Shown piece by piece: positions 25,647-35,114 of a stretch of DNA of 64,000 bases. The notes beneath the pieces are model-generated. The model did not search any database. It worked only from the letters and a program-made list of their open reading frames with translations, and had not been told where the DNA came from. Made by a program: the position numbers and the translations under genes. The stretch is from Mucilaginibacter inviolabilis (GTDB taxonomy: Bacteria; Bacteroidota; Bacteroidia; Sphingobacteriales; Sphingobacteriaceae): NCBI RefSeq assembly GCF_011089895.1, contig NZ_JAANAT010000002.1:62001-126000 (forward strand), in the 5' to 3' direction. The number at the start of each line of letters is the position of its first letter. Position 1 is the stretch's first letter.

Positions 25647-25780
25647 AGCCCCCCGGCCCCCTGAAGGGGGAGGGTTAAAAAAGCGAATAACTAATTAACA
25701 CCTTCTGAAAGGAAGGCATATAAATAAAACAATAAAAAACTAAAAGTCTCACCCTTCAGGGGGAGATTTAGAGGGGGCTT
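25647..25780. repeat. Inverted repeat, GCCCCCCGGCCCCCTGAAGG family
   Basis: The left arm 25647-25677 (AGCCCCC...CTGAAGGGGGAGG) and right arm 25748-25780 (CCTTCAGGGGGAG...AGGGGGCTT) are imperfect reverse complements around an AT-rich centre. It touches both neighbours: it starts right at the nuoK stop and ends at the base before the nuoL ATG. Confidence 0.8.
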
Positions 25781-27697
25781 ATGAATCAATACATCTGGCT
25801 TATTCCTATATTACCGTTAGCCGGTTTTATTATTAACGGACTTGGCCGCAATTCATTATCAAAAAACGTAATTGGCTTTATTGGCAGCCTGCTGGTACTG
25901 GTATCTTTTGGTTTGAGCCTGGCAGTTTTCTTTCAGATCAAATCAAGCGGGCATCCTATTAATGTTACTTATTTCGACTGGATCACTGTTGCTTCGCTTA
26001 AAATACCTTTCGCGTTCCTGGTTGATCAGTTAAGTGCTATCATGTTGCTGATCATTACAGGTGTTGGTTTCCTCATCCACTTGTATTCGATAGGCTATAT
26101 GCACGATGATAACGGCTTCGGTAAATTCTTTGCTTACCTGAACCTGTTCGTTTTCTTTATGCTTTTACTGGTGATGGGTTCAAATTACCTCATCATGTTT
26201 ATTGGCTGGGAAGGTGTAGGTTTATGCTCCTACCTGCTTATCGGTTTCTGGTATACTAACCCAAGTTATGCTGATGCAGCTAAGAAGGCTTTTGTCATGA
26301 ACCGCATAGGTGATCTGGGCTTTTTGTTGGGTATATTTTTGATCATACACATTTTTGGCAGCATCGATTTTGCTGTCATATTCCCTAAAGCTGCTACTTT
26401 AACTGCCAGTCAGGCGGTACCTTTAACGGCTATAACTTTGCTGCTTTTTGTAGGTGCTGTTGGTAAATCTGCACAATTACCATTATTTACCTGGTTGCCC
26501 GATGCAATGGCCGGCCCAACCCCGGTATCTGCACTGATACACGCGGCTACTATGGTTACAGCAGGTATCTACATGATAGCCCGTTCTAATATTTTTTACT
26601 CCATGTCTCCGTTTACCATGGAGCTGGTGGCCATCATTGGTTTGGCAACAGCCTTGTTTGCCGCATTAATCGCCTTAACACAAACAGATATTAAAAAGGT
26701 ACTGGCTTATTCAACCGTATCGCAATTAGGATACATGTTTTTAGGTTTGGGTGTAGGCGCTTACACAGGCGCTTTCTTCCACGTGTTAACACACGCTTTC
26801 TTCAAAGCATTATTGTTCCTGGGCGCAGGCTCGGTGATCCATGCGATGAGTGGCGAGCAGGACATGCGCAAAATGGGTGGCTTAAAAGGTAAGATCAAAG
26901 TAACCTTTGCTACCATGCTGATAGGTACTATTGCCATTGCAGGTATCCCGCCGTTCTCGGGTTTCTTTTCAAAAGACGAAATTCTGGCCCATGCTTACGC
27001 TCATAGTACCACATTTTATGTAATTGGTGTATTTACCGCTATGCTGACTTCATTCTATATGTTCCGGATGTTGTATCTTACTTTCTACGGAAAGTTCCGT
27101 GGTACGCATGAGCAGGAACACCATGTACATGAGTCGCCGGCAACTATGACTATTCCATTAATTGTGCTAGCCATTCTTTCCATGATTGGTGGTATGATTG
27201 GTGTCCCAGAAGTTTTAGGCGGTCATCATGAGCTGGAGCATTTCCTGGCACCAGTGTTCGAGAAATCAAATGCTGTTCTGGGCGAACATCATTTACAGGC
27301 CAACACAGAATTTATATTGATGGGCACATCGGTACTGGTAGCCCTGGTGGCGCTGATCTATGCTTATTTAAAATATGCAAAAGGCGGCAGTATACCGGTA
27401 GCAGATACCGAAGAGCGTCCTGCATTAACCAGTCTGTCTTATAACAAATTTTATATCGATGAGCTTTATGATATGATCATCCGCAAGCCTTTGGATTTTC
27501 TGTCCACTTTCTTTTATAACGTGGTGGAGCGCCTGGGCATTGATGGTTTGGTGAACGGATTAGGCAAGGGTACTATCGAAACCAGTAAGGGTTTGCGTTT
27601 ACTGCAAACCGGTAACGTAGGTTTCTACATATTTATCATGGTACTTGGAATTATTGCTGTATTGGCGTATAGCATATTTGGATTAACTAAAATATAA
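25781..27697 (+). CDS. nuoL: NADH-quinone oxidoreductase subunit L
   Basis: Antiporter-like proton-pumping subunit at the tip of the membrane arm (ND5 homologue), 638 residues. It has the Proton_antipo motif region with FIGWEGVGLCSYLLIGFW, the Lys/His channel segments GKSAQLPLFTWLPDAMAGPTPVSALIHAATMV in part (LPLFTWLPDAM), and the C-terminal lateral helix region after residue 500. The entire 5' leader is repeat sequence. Confidence 0.97.
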   Translation: MNQYIWLIPILPLAGFIINGLGRNSLSKNVIGFIGSLLVLVSFGLSLAVFFQIKSSGHPINVTYFDWITVASLKIPFAFLVDQLSAIMLLIITGVGFLIHLYSIGYMHDDNGFGKFFAYLNLFVFFMLLLVMGSNYLIMFIGWEGVGLCSYLLIGFWYTNPSYADAAKKAFVMNRIGDLGFLLGIFLIIHIFGSIDFAVIFPKAATLTASQAVPLTAITLLLFVGAVGKSAQLPLFTWLPDAMAGPTPVSALIHAATMVTAGIYMIARSNIFYSMSPFTMELVAIIGLATALFAALIALTQTDIKKVLAYSTVSQLGYMFLGLGVGAYTGAFFHVLTHAFFKALLFLGAGSVIHAMSGEQDMRKMGGLKGKIKVTFATMLIGTIAIAGIPPFSGFFSKDEILAHAYAHSTTFYVIGVFTAMLTSFYMFRMLYLTFYGKFRGTHEQEHHVHESPATMTIPLIVLAILSMIGGMIGVPEVLGGHHELEHFLAPVFEKSNAVLGEHHLQANTEFILMGTSVLVALVALIYAYLKYAKGGSIPVADTEERPALTSLSYNKFYIDELYDMIIRKPLDFLSTFFYNVVERLGIDGLVNGLGKGTIETSKGLRLLQTGNVGFYIFIMVLGIIAVLAYSIFGLTKI

Positions 27698-27720
27698 ACG
27701 ATAAGCGTTTACCATATAAC

Positions 27721-29190
27721 ATGACCGTTAGTATATTAATATTTTTACCAGTAGTAGCCGCAGTTATAGTAGCCTTATTAAAAAATGGTACTGCTAAACA
27801 CGCTGCATTATTTTTCTCAGTTGCCGAACTGGTAATTGCCGGCTTATTTTTAAGCAAGTTTATACCAGATGCAACTACCCAATTTGCCATTGACGTACCG
27901 TGGATTCCTAAATTTGGTATTTACTTTAGCGCGGGTATCGATGGTATCAGCATGGTGATGGTATTGTTGACCACGCTGCTGGTTCCGCTTATTGTTTTAT
28001 CAACCTACCAGCACAAGTACAATAATGAGGGTGCTTTTTATGGTTTGATATTATTTATGCAAGCGGGTCTGTTGGTTGTATTTACCGCTTTAGATGGATT
28101 TTTGTTTTATGTAGGCTGGGAAGCAGCATTGATCCCGATCTATTTTATATGTGCCCTGTGGGGTGGCGAAAACCGCATCCGCATTACCATTAAATTTTTC
28201 ATATACACGTTTGCCGGTTCGTTATTTATGCTGGTAGGTATCATTTACCTGTACCTGCAATCGCCAGGCAAAAATTATGATATTCATGAGTTTTACCGTA
28301 TCGGATTAGATGCCAAACATCAGTCATTGGTGTTCTGGGCGTTTTTCCTGGCCTTCGCTATTAAAATGCCTTTATTTCCGTTCCATACGTGGCAACCGGA
28401 TACTTATACCGAAGCTCCGACAGCAGGTACTATGTTGTTATCTGGTATTATGCTGAAGATGGGTATCTATGGCGTTATCCGTTGGTTAATACCAAATGCC
28501 CCGCTTGGTTTTATACATTGGCAGGCACTGGTTATGATACTGGCAGTAATCGGTATTATATATGCTTCGCTGATTGCCTTTAATCAAAAAGACGGCAAAC
28601 GTTTGGTGGCTTATTCGTCCATAGCACACGTTGGCCTTATTGCTGCGGGTATATTTGCCTGGACAGAAGTAGGTGTTCAGGGCGCCATGATCCAGATGCT
28701 TAACCATGGTATCAATGTGGTAGGTATGTTCCTGATCTGGGATATCATTAGCCGGAGGCTAAATACCCGCGATATCAGCCAGCTTGGTGGTATTGCCAAA
28801 GTTGCGCCACAGTTTTCTATTGCCTTTTTAATTATAGTACTGGGTACAGTGGGGTTACCTTTAACCAATGGTTTTGTGGGTGAATTTTTACTGTTGAACG
28901 GCGTGTTTGAATACAGTGCATATCATTATTTCAATATTGCACTGGCTGCAGTTGCAGGTTTAACCATTATTTTTGGAGCGGTATATATGCTGCGTATGTA
29001 CAAAAATGTAATGCAAGGCGAAACCAACGAACTAACCGCTACTTTTACCGATATCACCGGATCTGAAAAATTGACCTTAGGCATTATTTGCGTGCTCATC
29101 ATCGCAATAGGTGTTTATCCGCATCCTGTCATGCACATATCAGAGGCGGCCGTTCATAATTTAATACAACAATTAAATAAACATTACTAA
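27721..29190 (+). CDS. nuoM: NADH-quinone oxidoreductase subunit M
   Basis: Second antiporter-like proton-pumping subunit (ND4 homologue), 489 residues, about 14 spans. Typical segments are YVGWEAALIPIYFICALWG (with the conserved Glu), KMPLFPFHTWQPDTYTEAP and LLSGIMLKMGIYGVIRW. It follows nuoL after 23 bases and precedes nuoN after 50 bases. Confidence 0.97.
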   Translation: MTVSILIFLPVVAAVIVALLKNGTAKHAALFFSVAELVIAGLFLSKFIPDATTQFAIDVPWIPKFGIYFSAGIDGISMVMVLLTTLLVPLIVLSTYQHKYNNEGAFYGLILFMQAGLLVVFTALDGFLFYVGWEAALIPIYFICALWGGENRIRITIKFFIYTFAGSLFMLVGIIYLYLQSPGKNYDIHEFYRIGLDAKHQSLVFWAFFLAFAIKMPLFPFHTWQPDTYTEAPTAGTMLLSGIMLKMGIYGVIRWLIPNAPLGFIHWQALVMILAVIGIIYASLIAFNQKDGKRLVAYSSIAHVGLIAAGIFAWTEVGVQGAMIQMLNHGINVVGMFLIWDIISRRLNTRDISQLGGIAKVAPQFSIAFLIIVLGTVGLPLTNGFVGEFLLLNGVFEYSAYHYFNIALAAVAGLTIIFGAVYMLRMYKNVMQGETNELTATFTDITGSEKLTLGIICVLIIAIGVYPHPVMHISEAAVHNLIQQLNKHY

Positions 29191-29240
29191 TAACAAACGC
29201 TGTATAAGAAGATAACCTTACGTAGCTTTTAAAATATAAA

Positions 29241-30617
29241 ATGAATACTTTAATCATCATATCTGTTTTACCTATAGTGCTTTTGTACCTCGGCTTGTAT
29301 AAGGCTACAAAATCATTATTACCGGTTACTATTATTGGTTTGCTGGCAGCCCTAGGTTTAGCTATTGCCCAATGGAACAATGTTGCCCTGCCTATATACA
29401 GCGGTATGATGATGTTTGATAATTTCTCTATCGCATTTTCAGGCATCACTATTATTGCCACTATACTTATCCTGATGCTGTCAAAAGGATATTTTGATAA
29501 GATCAGCAAACATGTGGCAGAGTACTATGCTATTATCCTGTTTTCACTGGCCGGTATCATTGTGATGGTATCTTTCTACAACCTGGTGATGCTGTTTATT
29601 GGTATCGAGATCATGTCAGTTAGTTTATATATTCTGGCGGGTATCAAAAAAAGCGATTTTGCATCAAACGAAGCTGCTTTAAAATATTTTTTAATGGGTG
29701 CTTTTTCAACAGGCTTCCTGTTGTTTGGTATCACGTTATTGTACGGTACAACAGGTTCATTTAGCCTGGAAGTTATCCGCGACTGGGTTTTGGCCCATCC
29801 GCATGCCGACCCCATGTTTTATACCGGCATAGTGCTTATCATTGTAGGTCTTTGCTTTAAAGTAGGCGCTGCCCCTTTTCACTTCTGGACACCGGATGTA
29901 TACGAAGGTGCACCAACGCTGATTACCGCGTTCATGTCAACCGTAGTTAAAACCGCAGGCTTTGCAGCTTTCCTACGCCTGTTTTCGGCCTGCTTCGCAC
30001 CATTGTCTGATTTTTGGGTGCCGGTCATATTGGTTATCACTATTATTACCTTGTTTATAGGTAATATCACCGCGCTGTATCAGCAAAGTTTTAAACGTAT
30101 GCTGGCTTTTTCGAGTATCTCGCATGCAGGCTACCTGCTTTTTGCTATCGTAGCTTTAGGGGCGGGTTCAGCTAACTCGGTGTTTATTTACGCAACCGCA
30201 TATTCTATCGCTTCAATCATTGCTTTCGGCAGTTTGATACTGGTTCAGCAACAAAGCGGCAGCGACAACTTTGAAAGCTTTAATGGTTTGGCTAAAAGCA
30301 ACCCATTCCTGGCATTTGTATTAACCATAGCGATGCTTTCTTTGGCAGGTATACCGCTTACCGCGGGCTTTATGGGTAAGTTCTTCATGTTCTCCGGAGC
30401 GTTGGCCAAATACCATGTTTGGTTGGTTATTATAGCCGTAGTAAATGCCATCATTAGCATTTTTTATTACTTCAGGGTTATTATTGCTATGTACTTCCGC
30501 ACGGCAGATCGTACCGAACTGGTGGTACCTGCTTATTATAAAGTAGTGTTCATCATCTCGGCACTGGTAACTATCCTTATCGGTGTTTACCCTGATTTTA
30601 TTGCCAGGTTCATTTAA
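29241..30617 (+). CDS. nuoN: NADH-quinone oxidoreductase subunit N
   Basis: Third antiporter-like subunit (ND2 homologue), 458 residues, about 14 spans. Key segments are LFIGIEIMSVSLYILAGIKK with the channel Glu and KVGAAPFHFWTPDVYEGAPT. It closes the nuo cluster; a hairpin with a short T-tract follows at 30632-30658. Confidence 0.96.
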   Translation: MNTLIIISVLPIVLLYLGLYKATKSLLPVTIIGLLAALGLAIAQWNNVALPIYSGMMMFDNFSIAFSGITIIATILILMLSKGYFDKISKHVAEYYAIILFSLAGIIVMVSFYNLVMLFIGIEIMSVSLYILAGIKKSDFASNEAALKYFLMGAFSTGFLLFGITLLYGTTGSFSLEVIRDWVLAHPHADPMFYTGIVLIIVGLCFKVGAAPFHFWTPDVYEGAPTLITAFMSTVVKTAGFAAFLRLFSACFAPLSDFWVPVILVITIITLFIGNITALYQQSFKRMLAFSSISHAGYLLFAIVALGAGSANSVFIYATAYSIASIIAFGSLILVQQQSGSDNFESFNGLAKSNPFLAFVLTIAMLSLAGIPLTAGFMGKFFMFSGALAKYHVWLVIIAVVNAIISIFYYFRVIIAMYFRTADRTELVVPAYYKVVFIISALVTILIGVYPDFIARFI

Positions 30618-30631
30618 TCAATAACTGGATA

Positions 30632-30661
30632 ACTGCAAATTGATTTAATATTTGTAGTTTT
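30632..30661 (+). terminator. Terminator-like hairpin after nuoN
   Basis: A 9-bp stem with one G-U pair (30632-30640 with 30650-30658) is followed by TTTA. It is AT-rich and only moderately convincing, but its place at the end of the cluster fits. Confidence 0.45.
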
Positions 30662-30674
30662 ACAGATATAGTGA

Positions 30675-31316
30675 ATGGAAAGTTTTTGGGAATACCTTCA
30701 AAATTTAACGGACGCTCAATCCATTATAAGCAGGGGGGGCTTTTATCTCTTGCTTATTGTTGTGTTTGCTGAAACCGGCTTATTTTTTGGTTTTTTTTTA
30801 CCAGGAGATTATCTGCTTTTTATGGCAGGCCTGCTATGCTCGGCAGGAAAGGTTGATGTAACTATATCCACATTGGTTTTATCGCTTATTGGTGCCGGGG
30901 TATTAGGTAATTTTGCCGGCTATTGGTTCGGTTACCGAACGGGACCGGTATTGTTTAATAAAAACGATTCCTTGTTTTTTAAGAAACGGTACGTAACCCT
31001 GGCCAGCGATTTTTATAACAAGTACGGCGGCATGGCATTGATTTTAGGTAGATTTTTCCCTATAGTTAGAACATTTGCCCCTATATTTGCAGGTGTGGTA
31101 AAGGTTGATATAAAGAGGTTTACTTTATTTAACTTTATAGGCAGTGTAACCTGGGTATGCGCATTTACCCTAAGCGGCTTTTTTCTGGGGAAACGTTTTC
31201 CGCAGCTAAAAGATTATCTGCAATACATTGTTTTAGGATTGATCATAGCTACTTCTATCCCCCTAATTGTAGCTTATGTAAGAAAGAAAGTGTTAGAAGC
31301 AAAAGAAAATAAATAA
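30675..31316 (+). CDS. DedA family membrane protein
   Basis: A 213-residue inner-membrane protein of the DedA/VTT superfamily, members of which recycle undecaprenyl phosphate or other lipids across the membrane. Family marks are ETGLFFGFFLPGDYLLFMAG near residue 35 (core FLPGD), the charged re-entrant GNFAGYWFGYRTG, and GRFFPIVRTFAPIFAGV with the conserved Arg residues. It begins the group DedA-ppa-corC. Confidence 0.9.
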   Translation: MESFWEYLQNLTDAQSIISRGGFYLLLIVVFAETGLFFGFFLPGDYLLFMAGLLCSAGKVDVTISTLVLSLIGAGVLGNFAGYWFGYRTGPVLFNKNDSLFFKKRYVTLASDFYNKYGGMALILGRFFPIVRTFAPIFAGVVKVDIKRFTLFNFIGSVTWVCAFTLSGFFLGKRFPQLKDYLQYIVLGLIIATSIPLIVAYVRKKVLEAKENK

Positions 31317-31335
31317 TATAAATAGAATATACTAA

Positions 31336-31881
31336 ATGAGTACACAACACCCCTGGCACCAGGTTTCTCCTGGCGAAAATATCCCTGAAGTTGTTAATGC
31401 AATCATCGAGATTCCAAAAGGTTCAAAAGCAAAATATGAAATTGATAAAGATTCAGGTTTATTAAAGCTTGATCGTGTTTTATTTTCGTCGGTAATGTAT
31501 CCGGCAAATTATGGTTTTATCCCGCAAACTTATTGTGACGATAAGGATCCGTTGGATATTCTGGTATTATGCTCTATTGACGTTTTCCCAATGTCTATCA
31601 TCGAAGCCAAAGTTGTAGGTGTGATGCACATGGTTGATAATGGCGAGCAGGATGACAAGATTATTGCGGTAGCCAAAAATGATATGTCTGTAAACTATAT
31701 CAACGACCTGAATGAACTCCCTCCGCATGCTATGACAGAGATCGTTCGTTTCTTTAAAGATTACAAGAAACTGGAAGGTAAAAACGTAACCATTGAGCAT
31801 TTGCTTGGTGTTCGTTATGCACATAAGGTGATACAAGAAAGTTTGGAATTGTATAAAACTACTTTTCCTGTCACGCAATAA
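31336..31881 (+). CDS. ppa: Inorganic pyrophosphatase, family I
   Basis: Hydrolyses pyrophosphate to phosphate, pulling biosynthetic reactions forward in the cytosol. The 181-residue protein has the family I metal site in CDDKDPLDILVL (Asp68, 69, 71 and 74 region), plus YPANYGFIPQTY before it and a later DYKKLEGK. Normal length for the soluble family I enzyme. It lies 19 bases after dedA and 7 bases before the CorC-like gene. Confidence 0.95.
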   Translation: MSTQHPWHQVSPGENIPEVVNAIIEIPKGSKAKYEIDKDSGLLKLDRVLFSSVMYPANYGFIPQTYCDDKDPLDILVLCSIDVFPMSIIEAKVVGVMHMVDNGEQDDKIIAVAKNDMSVNYINDLNELPPHAMTEIVRFFKDYKKLEGKNVTIEHLLGVRYAHKVIQESLELYKTTFPVTQ

Positions 31882-31888
31882 TTAATAC

Positions 31889-33229
31889 ATGGACCCCGCG
31901 CATTACGAAATAAGTACTTTTTATTTAATTGCAACCGTGTTGCTGGTTTTGCTCAACGGTTTTTTTGTAGCCGCAGAGTTTGCCATGGTTAGGGTGCGGG
32001 GTTCGCAAATTGAAATAAAGGCCAAATCAGGAAGCGGCGTTGCTAAGGTTGCGCGTGGTATACTGCATAACCTTGATGGGTACCTGGCGGCAACGCAGTT
32101 AGGTATTACCATAGCATCGCTGGCGTTGGGTGTTGTGGGAGAAGAGGTGGCCACCAACATTGTGATCAGAGGCTTTATGGCCATCGGGATAACGCTCTCC
32201 GGTGGCTTTATTACGGCAAGCCATATTTTAGCCTTTACCTTTATTACCGTATTGCATATAGTGTTTGGCGAGCTTGCTCCCAAATCAATAGCTATTCAAA
32301 AATCGGTACGTACGGTGCTTACGGTTTCTCTTCCGCTTAGATTTTTCTTTGTGTTTTTCAAACCTTTGATATGGCTGTTAAATGGGTTCGCTAATTTTAT
32401 TTTGAGGCTTTTAGGTATTAATACCTTAGAAGGTGGAGAGGCGCATCACAGCTCCGAAGAGTTACAATATCTGCTTGAGCAGGGTAAGGAATCGGGAGCT
32501 TTGGATTCCAATGAGCACGAACTGATTCAGAACGTATTTGATTTTAACGAGCGTGTGGTTAAAAACATCATGGTACCCCGTACAAAAATATCAGGCATTG
32601 ACATCAGTTCGACCAAAGAAGAGTTGCTCGATATGATCATTACCGAAGGGTATTCACGTATGCCTGTTTATGATGATGTGATCGATAAAATCATTGGAAT
32701 TGTACATGCCAAGGATATTTTACCGTTATTAGCCCGCAACGAAGAAATCGTATTAAAAAATATTATCCGCAAGCCCTATTTTATTCCTGAAACCAAGAAG
32801 ATCAATGATCTGATGGCCGAGCTGCAACAAAAGCGCATCCAGATAGCTATTGTGCTTGATGAATTTGGCGGTACTGCAGGTATGGTTACGCTGGAGGATA
32901 TTGTAGAAGAACTGGTAGGTGAGATACAGGATGAGTACGATGAAGAAAAACCTATTGTTGAAAAAGTAAATGACCGCGAATTTATCGTAAATGCGCTTGC
33001 TCCTATATATGACGTAAACGAGCACCTGCCGCATGATTTGCCGGAAGATGGTGACTTTGATACCGTATCAGGCTGGTTGGGAGATATATTTGGCAAGATA
33101 CCTGACGTAGGCGAACAAAAAGAATCAAACGGGTATAACATCACCGTGCTTCGTAAATCAGACCAAAACATTGAATCAGTTAAATTAGAATTGCTGATAA
33201 ATGAAGAAGATGCGGTAGATTTACATTAG
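31889..33229 (+). CDS. CNNM/CBS/CorC-type membrane protein (hemolysin C family)
   Basis: A 446-residue inner-membrane protein. The order is an N-terminal CNNM (DUF21) domain with four hydrophobic segments (1-200, including NGFFVAAEFAMVRVR), a CBS pair (about 215-340, FNERVVKNIMVPRTKI and RKPYFIPETKKI), and a C-terminal CorC_HlyC domain (about 355-440). The family is linked to magnesium/cobalt handling; gliding protein GldE belongs to the same superfamily, so that identity is possible but not shown. A heptad-type repeat separates it from rsmE. Confidence 0.88.
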   Translation: MDPAHYEISTFYLIATVLLVLLNGFFVAAEFAMVRVRGSQIEIKAKSGSGVAKVARGILHNLDGYLAATQLGITIASLALGVVGEEVATNIVIRGFMAIGITLSGGFITASHILAFTFITVLHIVFGELAPKSIAIQKSVRTVLTVSLPLRFFFVFFKPLIWLLNGFANFILRLLGINTLEGGEAHHSSEELQYLLEQGKESGALDSNEHELIQNVFDFNERVVKNIMVPRTKISGIDISSTKEELLDMIITEGYSRMPVYDDVIDKIIGIVHAKDILPLLARNEEIVLKNIIRKPYFIPETKKINDLMAELQQKRIQIAIVLDEFGGTAGMVTLEDIVEELVGEIQDEYDEEKPIVEKVNDREFIVNALAPIYDVNEHLPHDLPEDGDFDTVSGWLGDIFGKIPDVGEQKESNGYNITVLRKSDQNIESVKLELLINEEDAVDLH

Positions 33230-33238
33230 TATTAAAAC

Positions 33239-33331
33239 GGTATCAAGTAGCTGGCATCAAGTATCAAGATTTTTTCGTGATACTTGAATATTTAGAGTTG
33301 TCGTGATACTTGATACTAACTACTTGATACT
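33239..33331. repeat. Heptad-type inverted element, TATCAAG family, copy 2
   Basis: Arms 33239-33269 and 33301-33331 pair over 26 of 31 positions and keep the 7-base period (AGTATCA left; ACTTGAT and ACTAACT right). The left arm ends in AGA plus six T. The right arm is 5 bases before the rsmE ATG. An extra partial right-arm fragment occurs near 33276. Confidence 0.85.
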
Positions 33332-33336
33332 CCAAA

Positions 33337-34047
33337 ATGCAGCTTTTTTATACACCCGATATAGAACCCACTCATCCCCAATATTTTCTTAGTGAAGAAG
33401 AAAGTAAGCACGCTATCCGCGTATTACGGCTGGAAGTTGGCAGTGAAGTACAACTGATTGATGGCCGAGGCGGCTTTTACACCGCGGTGATACAGGATGC
33501 TCATCCTAAGCGTACCATACTGCAAATCACCTCTGTTACCGAAAGTTATAACAAGCGTAATCATTATCTGCATTTAGCAGTTGCACCTACCAAAAATATT
33601 GAGCGGCTGGAATGGTTTCTGGAAAAAGCTACCGAGATTGGCATTGATGAAATCTCACTGATCATCAGTCAGCGGTCAGAACGTAAGGAAGCAAAAGTTG
33701 ATCGGCTTCATAAGATCATTACAGCGGCCATAAAACAATCTATTAAAGCCTACCACCCGGTTTTGAATGAGCCTGTGAAACTAAATGAGCTGCTGGCACG
33801 CCAGTTTGATGGGCAAAAGTTTATAGCTCACTGCGAACCCGGCGACAAACTTAGTTTGCGTAATGATTTGCAGCTACAGGGCCGCTACCTGATATTGATA
33901 GGTCCGGAAGGTGATTTTGCACCTGTCGAAATTGAAAGCGCTTTGCAAAACGGTTTTAAACCCATAACTTTAGGTGAAAGTCGCCTGCGTACAGAAACGG
34001 CAGCATTGGAAGCCTGTTTTGAGGTGAACTTTTTAAACCGTGTATGA
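33337..34047 (+). CDS. rsmE: 16S rRNA (uracil1498-N3)-methyltransferase
   Basis: SPOUT-family enzyme that methylates N3 of U1498 in 16S rRNA using SAM. The 236-residue protein has the RNA-binding N-terminal domain (EEESKHAIRVLRLEVGSEV) and the knotted SAM site with LILIGPEGDFAPVEIE and the final ITLGESRLRTETAALEACFEV. Length is normal. Its stop overlaps the next start (ATGA). Confidence 0.95.
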   Translation: MQLFYTPDIEPTHPQYFLSEEESKHAIRVLRLEVGSEVQLIDGRGGFYTAVIQDAHPKRTILQITSVTESYNKRNHYLHLAVAPTKNIERLEWFLEKATEIGIDEISLIISQRSERKEAKVDRLHKIITAAIKQSIKAYHPVLNEPVKLNELLARQFDGQKFIAHCEPGDKLSLRNDLQLQGRYLILIGPEGDFAPVEIESALQNGFKPITLGESRLRTETAALEACFEVNFLNRV

Positions 34048-34706
34048 AAATAGCCAAAATTTTTATCGTTGCTTTTACTGCCATCATACTCATGAGTAGT
34101 TTTAATAATCCAGCATATAAAATAGCGCGGCTTAAATATAACGGTGGCGGCGACTGGTACGGCGATCGTACTGCACTGCCCAACCTGATCAAATTTTGCA
34201 ACGAAAATTTAAAAACGAATTTTGAGGCTGATGACGATGTAGTGGAAGTAGGCAGCGCTTCTTTGTTTAATTACCCCTTTACCTTTATGACTGGGCATGG
34301 CAACGTGATATTTACCGATCAGGAAGCTCAAAATCTGCGCAAGTATTTAACAGGGGGCGGCTTTCTGCATATCGACGATAATTATGGTTTCGATAAATTT
34401 ATCCGCCCGCAAATGAAGAAGGTTTTCCCGGAGCTTGATTTTGTTGAATTGCCGGTTAATCACCCCATCTATCATCAAAAATACCCCTTTCCAAATGGCT
34501 TGCCTAAAATTCATGAGCATGATGGAAAACGGGCGCAAGGTTTCGGGCTTATTTACAAAGGTCGACTAGTATGCTTTTATACCTATGAGTGCGATTTAGG
34601 TAATGGCTGGGAAGATTATGGCACCTATGCCGGCGATACGCAGGAAGCCCGCTTAAAAGCGCTCAAAATGGGCGCAAATCTTATTCAGTATATATTTACT
34701 CAATAA
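34044..34706 (+). CDS. DUF4159 protein
   Basis: A 220-residue exported protein of the DUF4159 family, function unknown. A signal-type N-terminus (residues 1-20) is followed by KIARLKYNGGGDWYGDRTALPN, typical for the family (core GGGDWYGD), and by GGFLHIDDNYGFDKF and a C-terminal LKALKMGANLIQYIFTQ. The fold is thought to be related to glutamine-amidotransferase-like domains. It is translationally coupled to rsmE through a 4-base overlap. Confidence 0.85.
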   Translation: MKIAKIFIVAFTAIILMSSFNNPAYKIARLKYNGGGDWYGDRTALPNLIKFCNENLKTNFEADDDVVEVGSASLFNYPFTFMTGHGNVIFTDQEAQNLRKYLTGGGFLHIDDNYGFDKFIRPQMKKVFPELDFVELPVNHPIYHQKYPFPNGLPKIHEHDGKRAQGFGLIYKGRLVCFYTYECDLGNGWEDYGTYAGDTQEARLKALKMGANLIQYIFTQ

Positions 34707-34725
34707 AGTACCCAATCGGGTATTT
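34706..34725 (+). terminator. Terminator after DUF4159 gene
   Basis: A 9-bp stem (AAAGTACCC with GGGTATTTT, one G-U pair) with a 4-base loop and trailing T-rich tract directly follows the stop codon. Confidence 0.55.
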
Positions 34726-35114
34726 TTATATTATTGTTATTGATGATAATAATGATATCTTTATAATAAGTTGTTTCCTGAAGAACAACTATTACTATAT
34801 AATACTTCTAATATCGATACTTATTCTGTAGCCGCCAAAGGCTAATTTGATGTATTGTCTGATAGGTTTAAATAACCCGAACAACGATAGGAAGAGCGAA
34901 ATAAAGGTCCTCTAAGACAGCTCTGGCGTTCAGCGTTTTACCTTGATAGGCGATAAGATTAAAAAGCGAAAATCTGCTCAGGTTTTAACGAATTCACTTA
35001 CTTTTTAGGCATTATTTAGCATAAATTGAAATTGCCATAACGTTTTCATGACGCTTTTATTGTTTTTGTCTGTAAATTTTATTAGCTTACTTTTCATAAC
35101 TTAATACTGACTAT
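34726..35114. other. Gap upstream of susC
   Basis: About 390 AT-rich bases. No gene, repeat family member or exact TAnnTTTG box was found. TACTTTTC near 35088 is a one-mismatch match to the -7 box and could be the susC promoter. No sigma/anti-sigma pair precedes the receptor gene. Confidence 0.4.
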
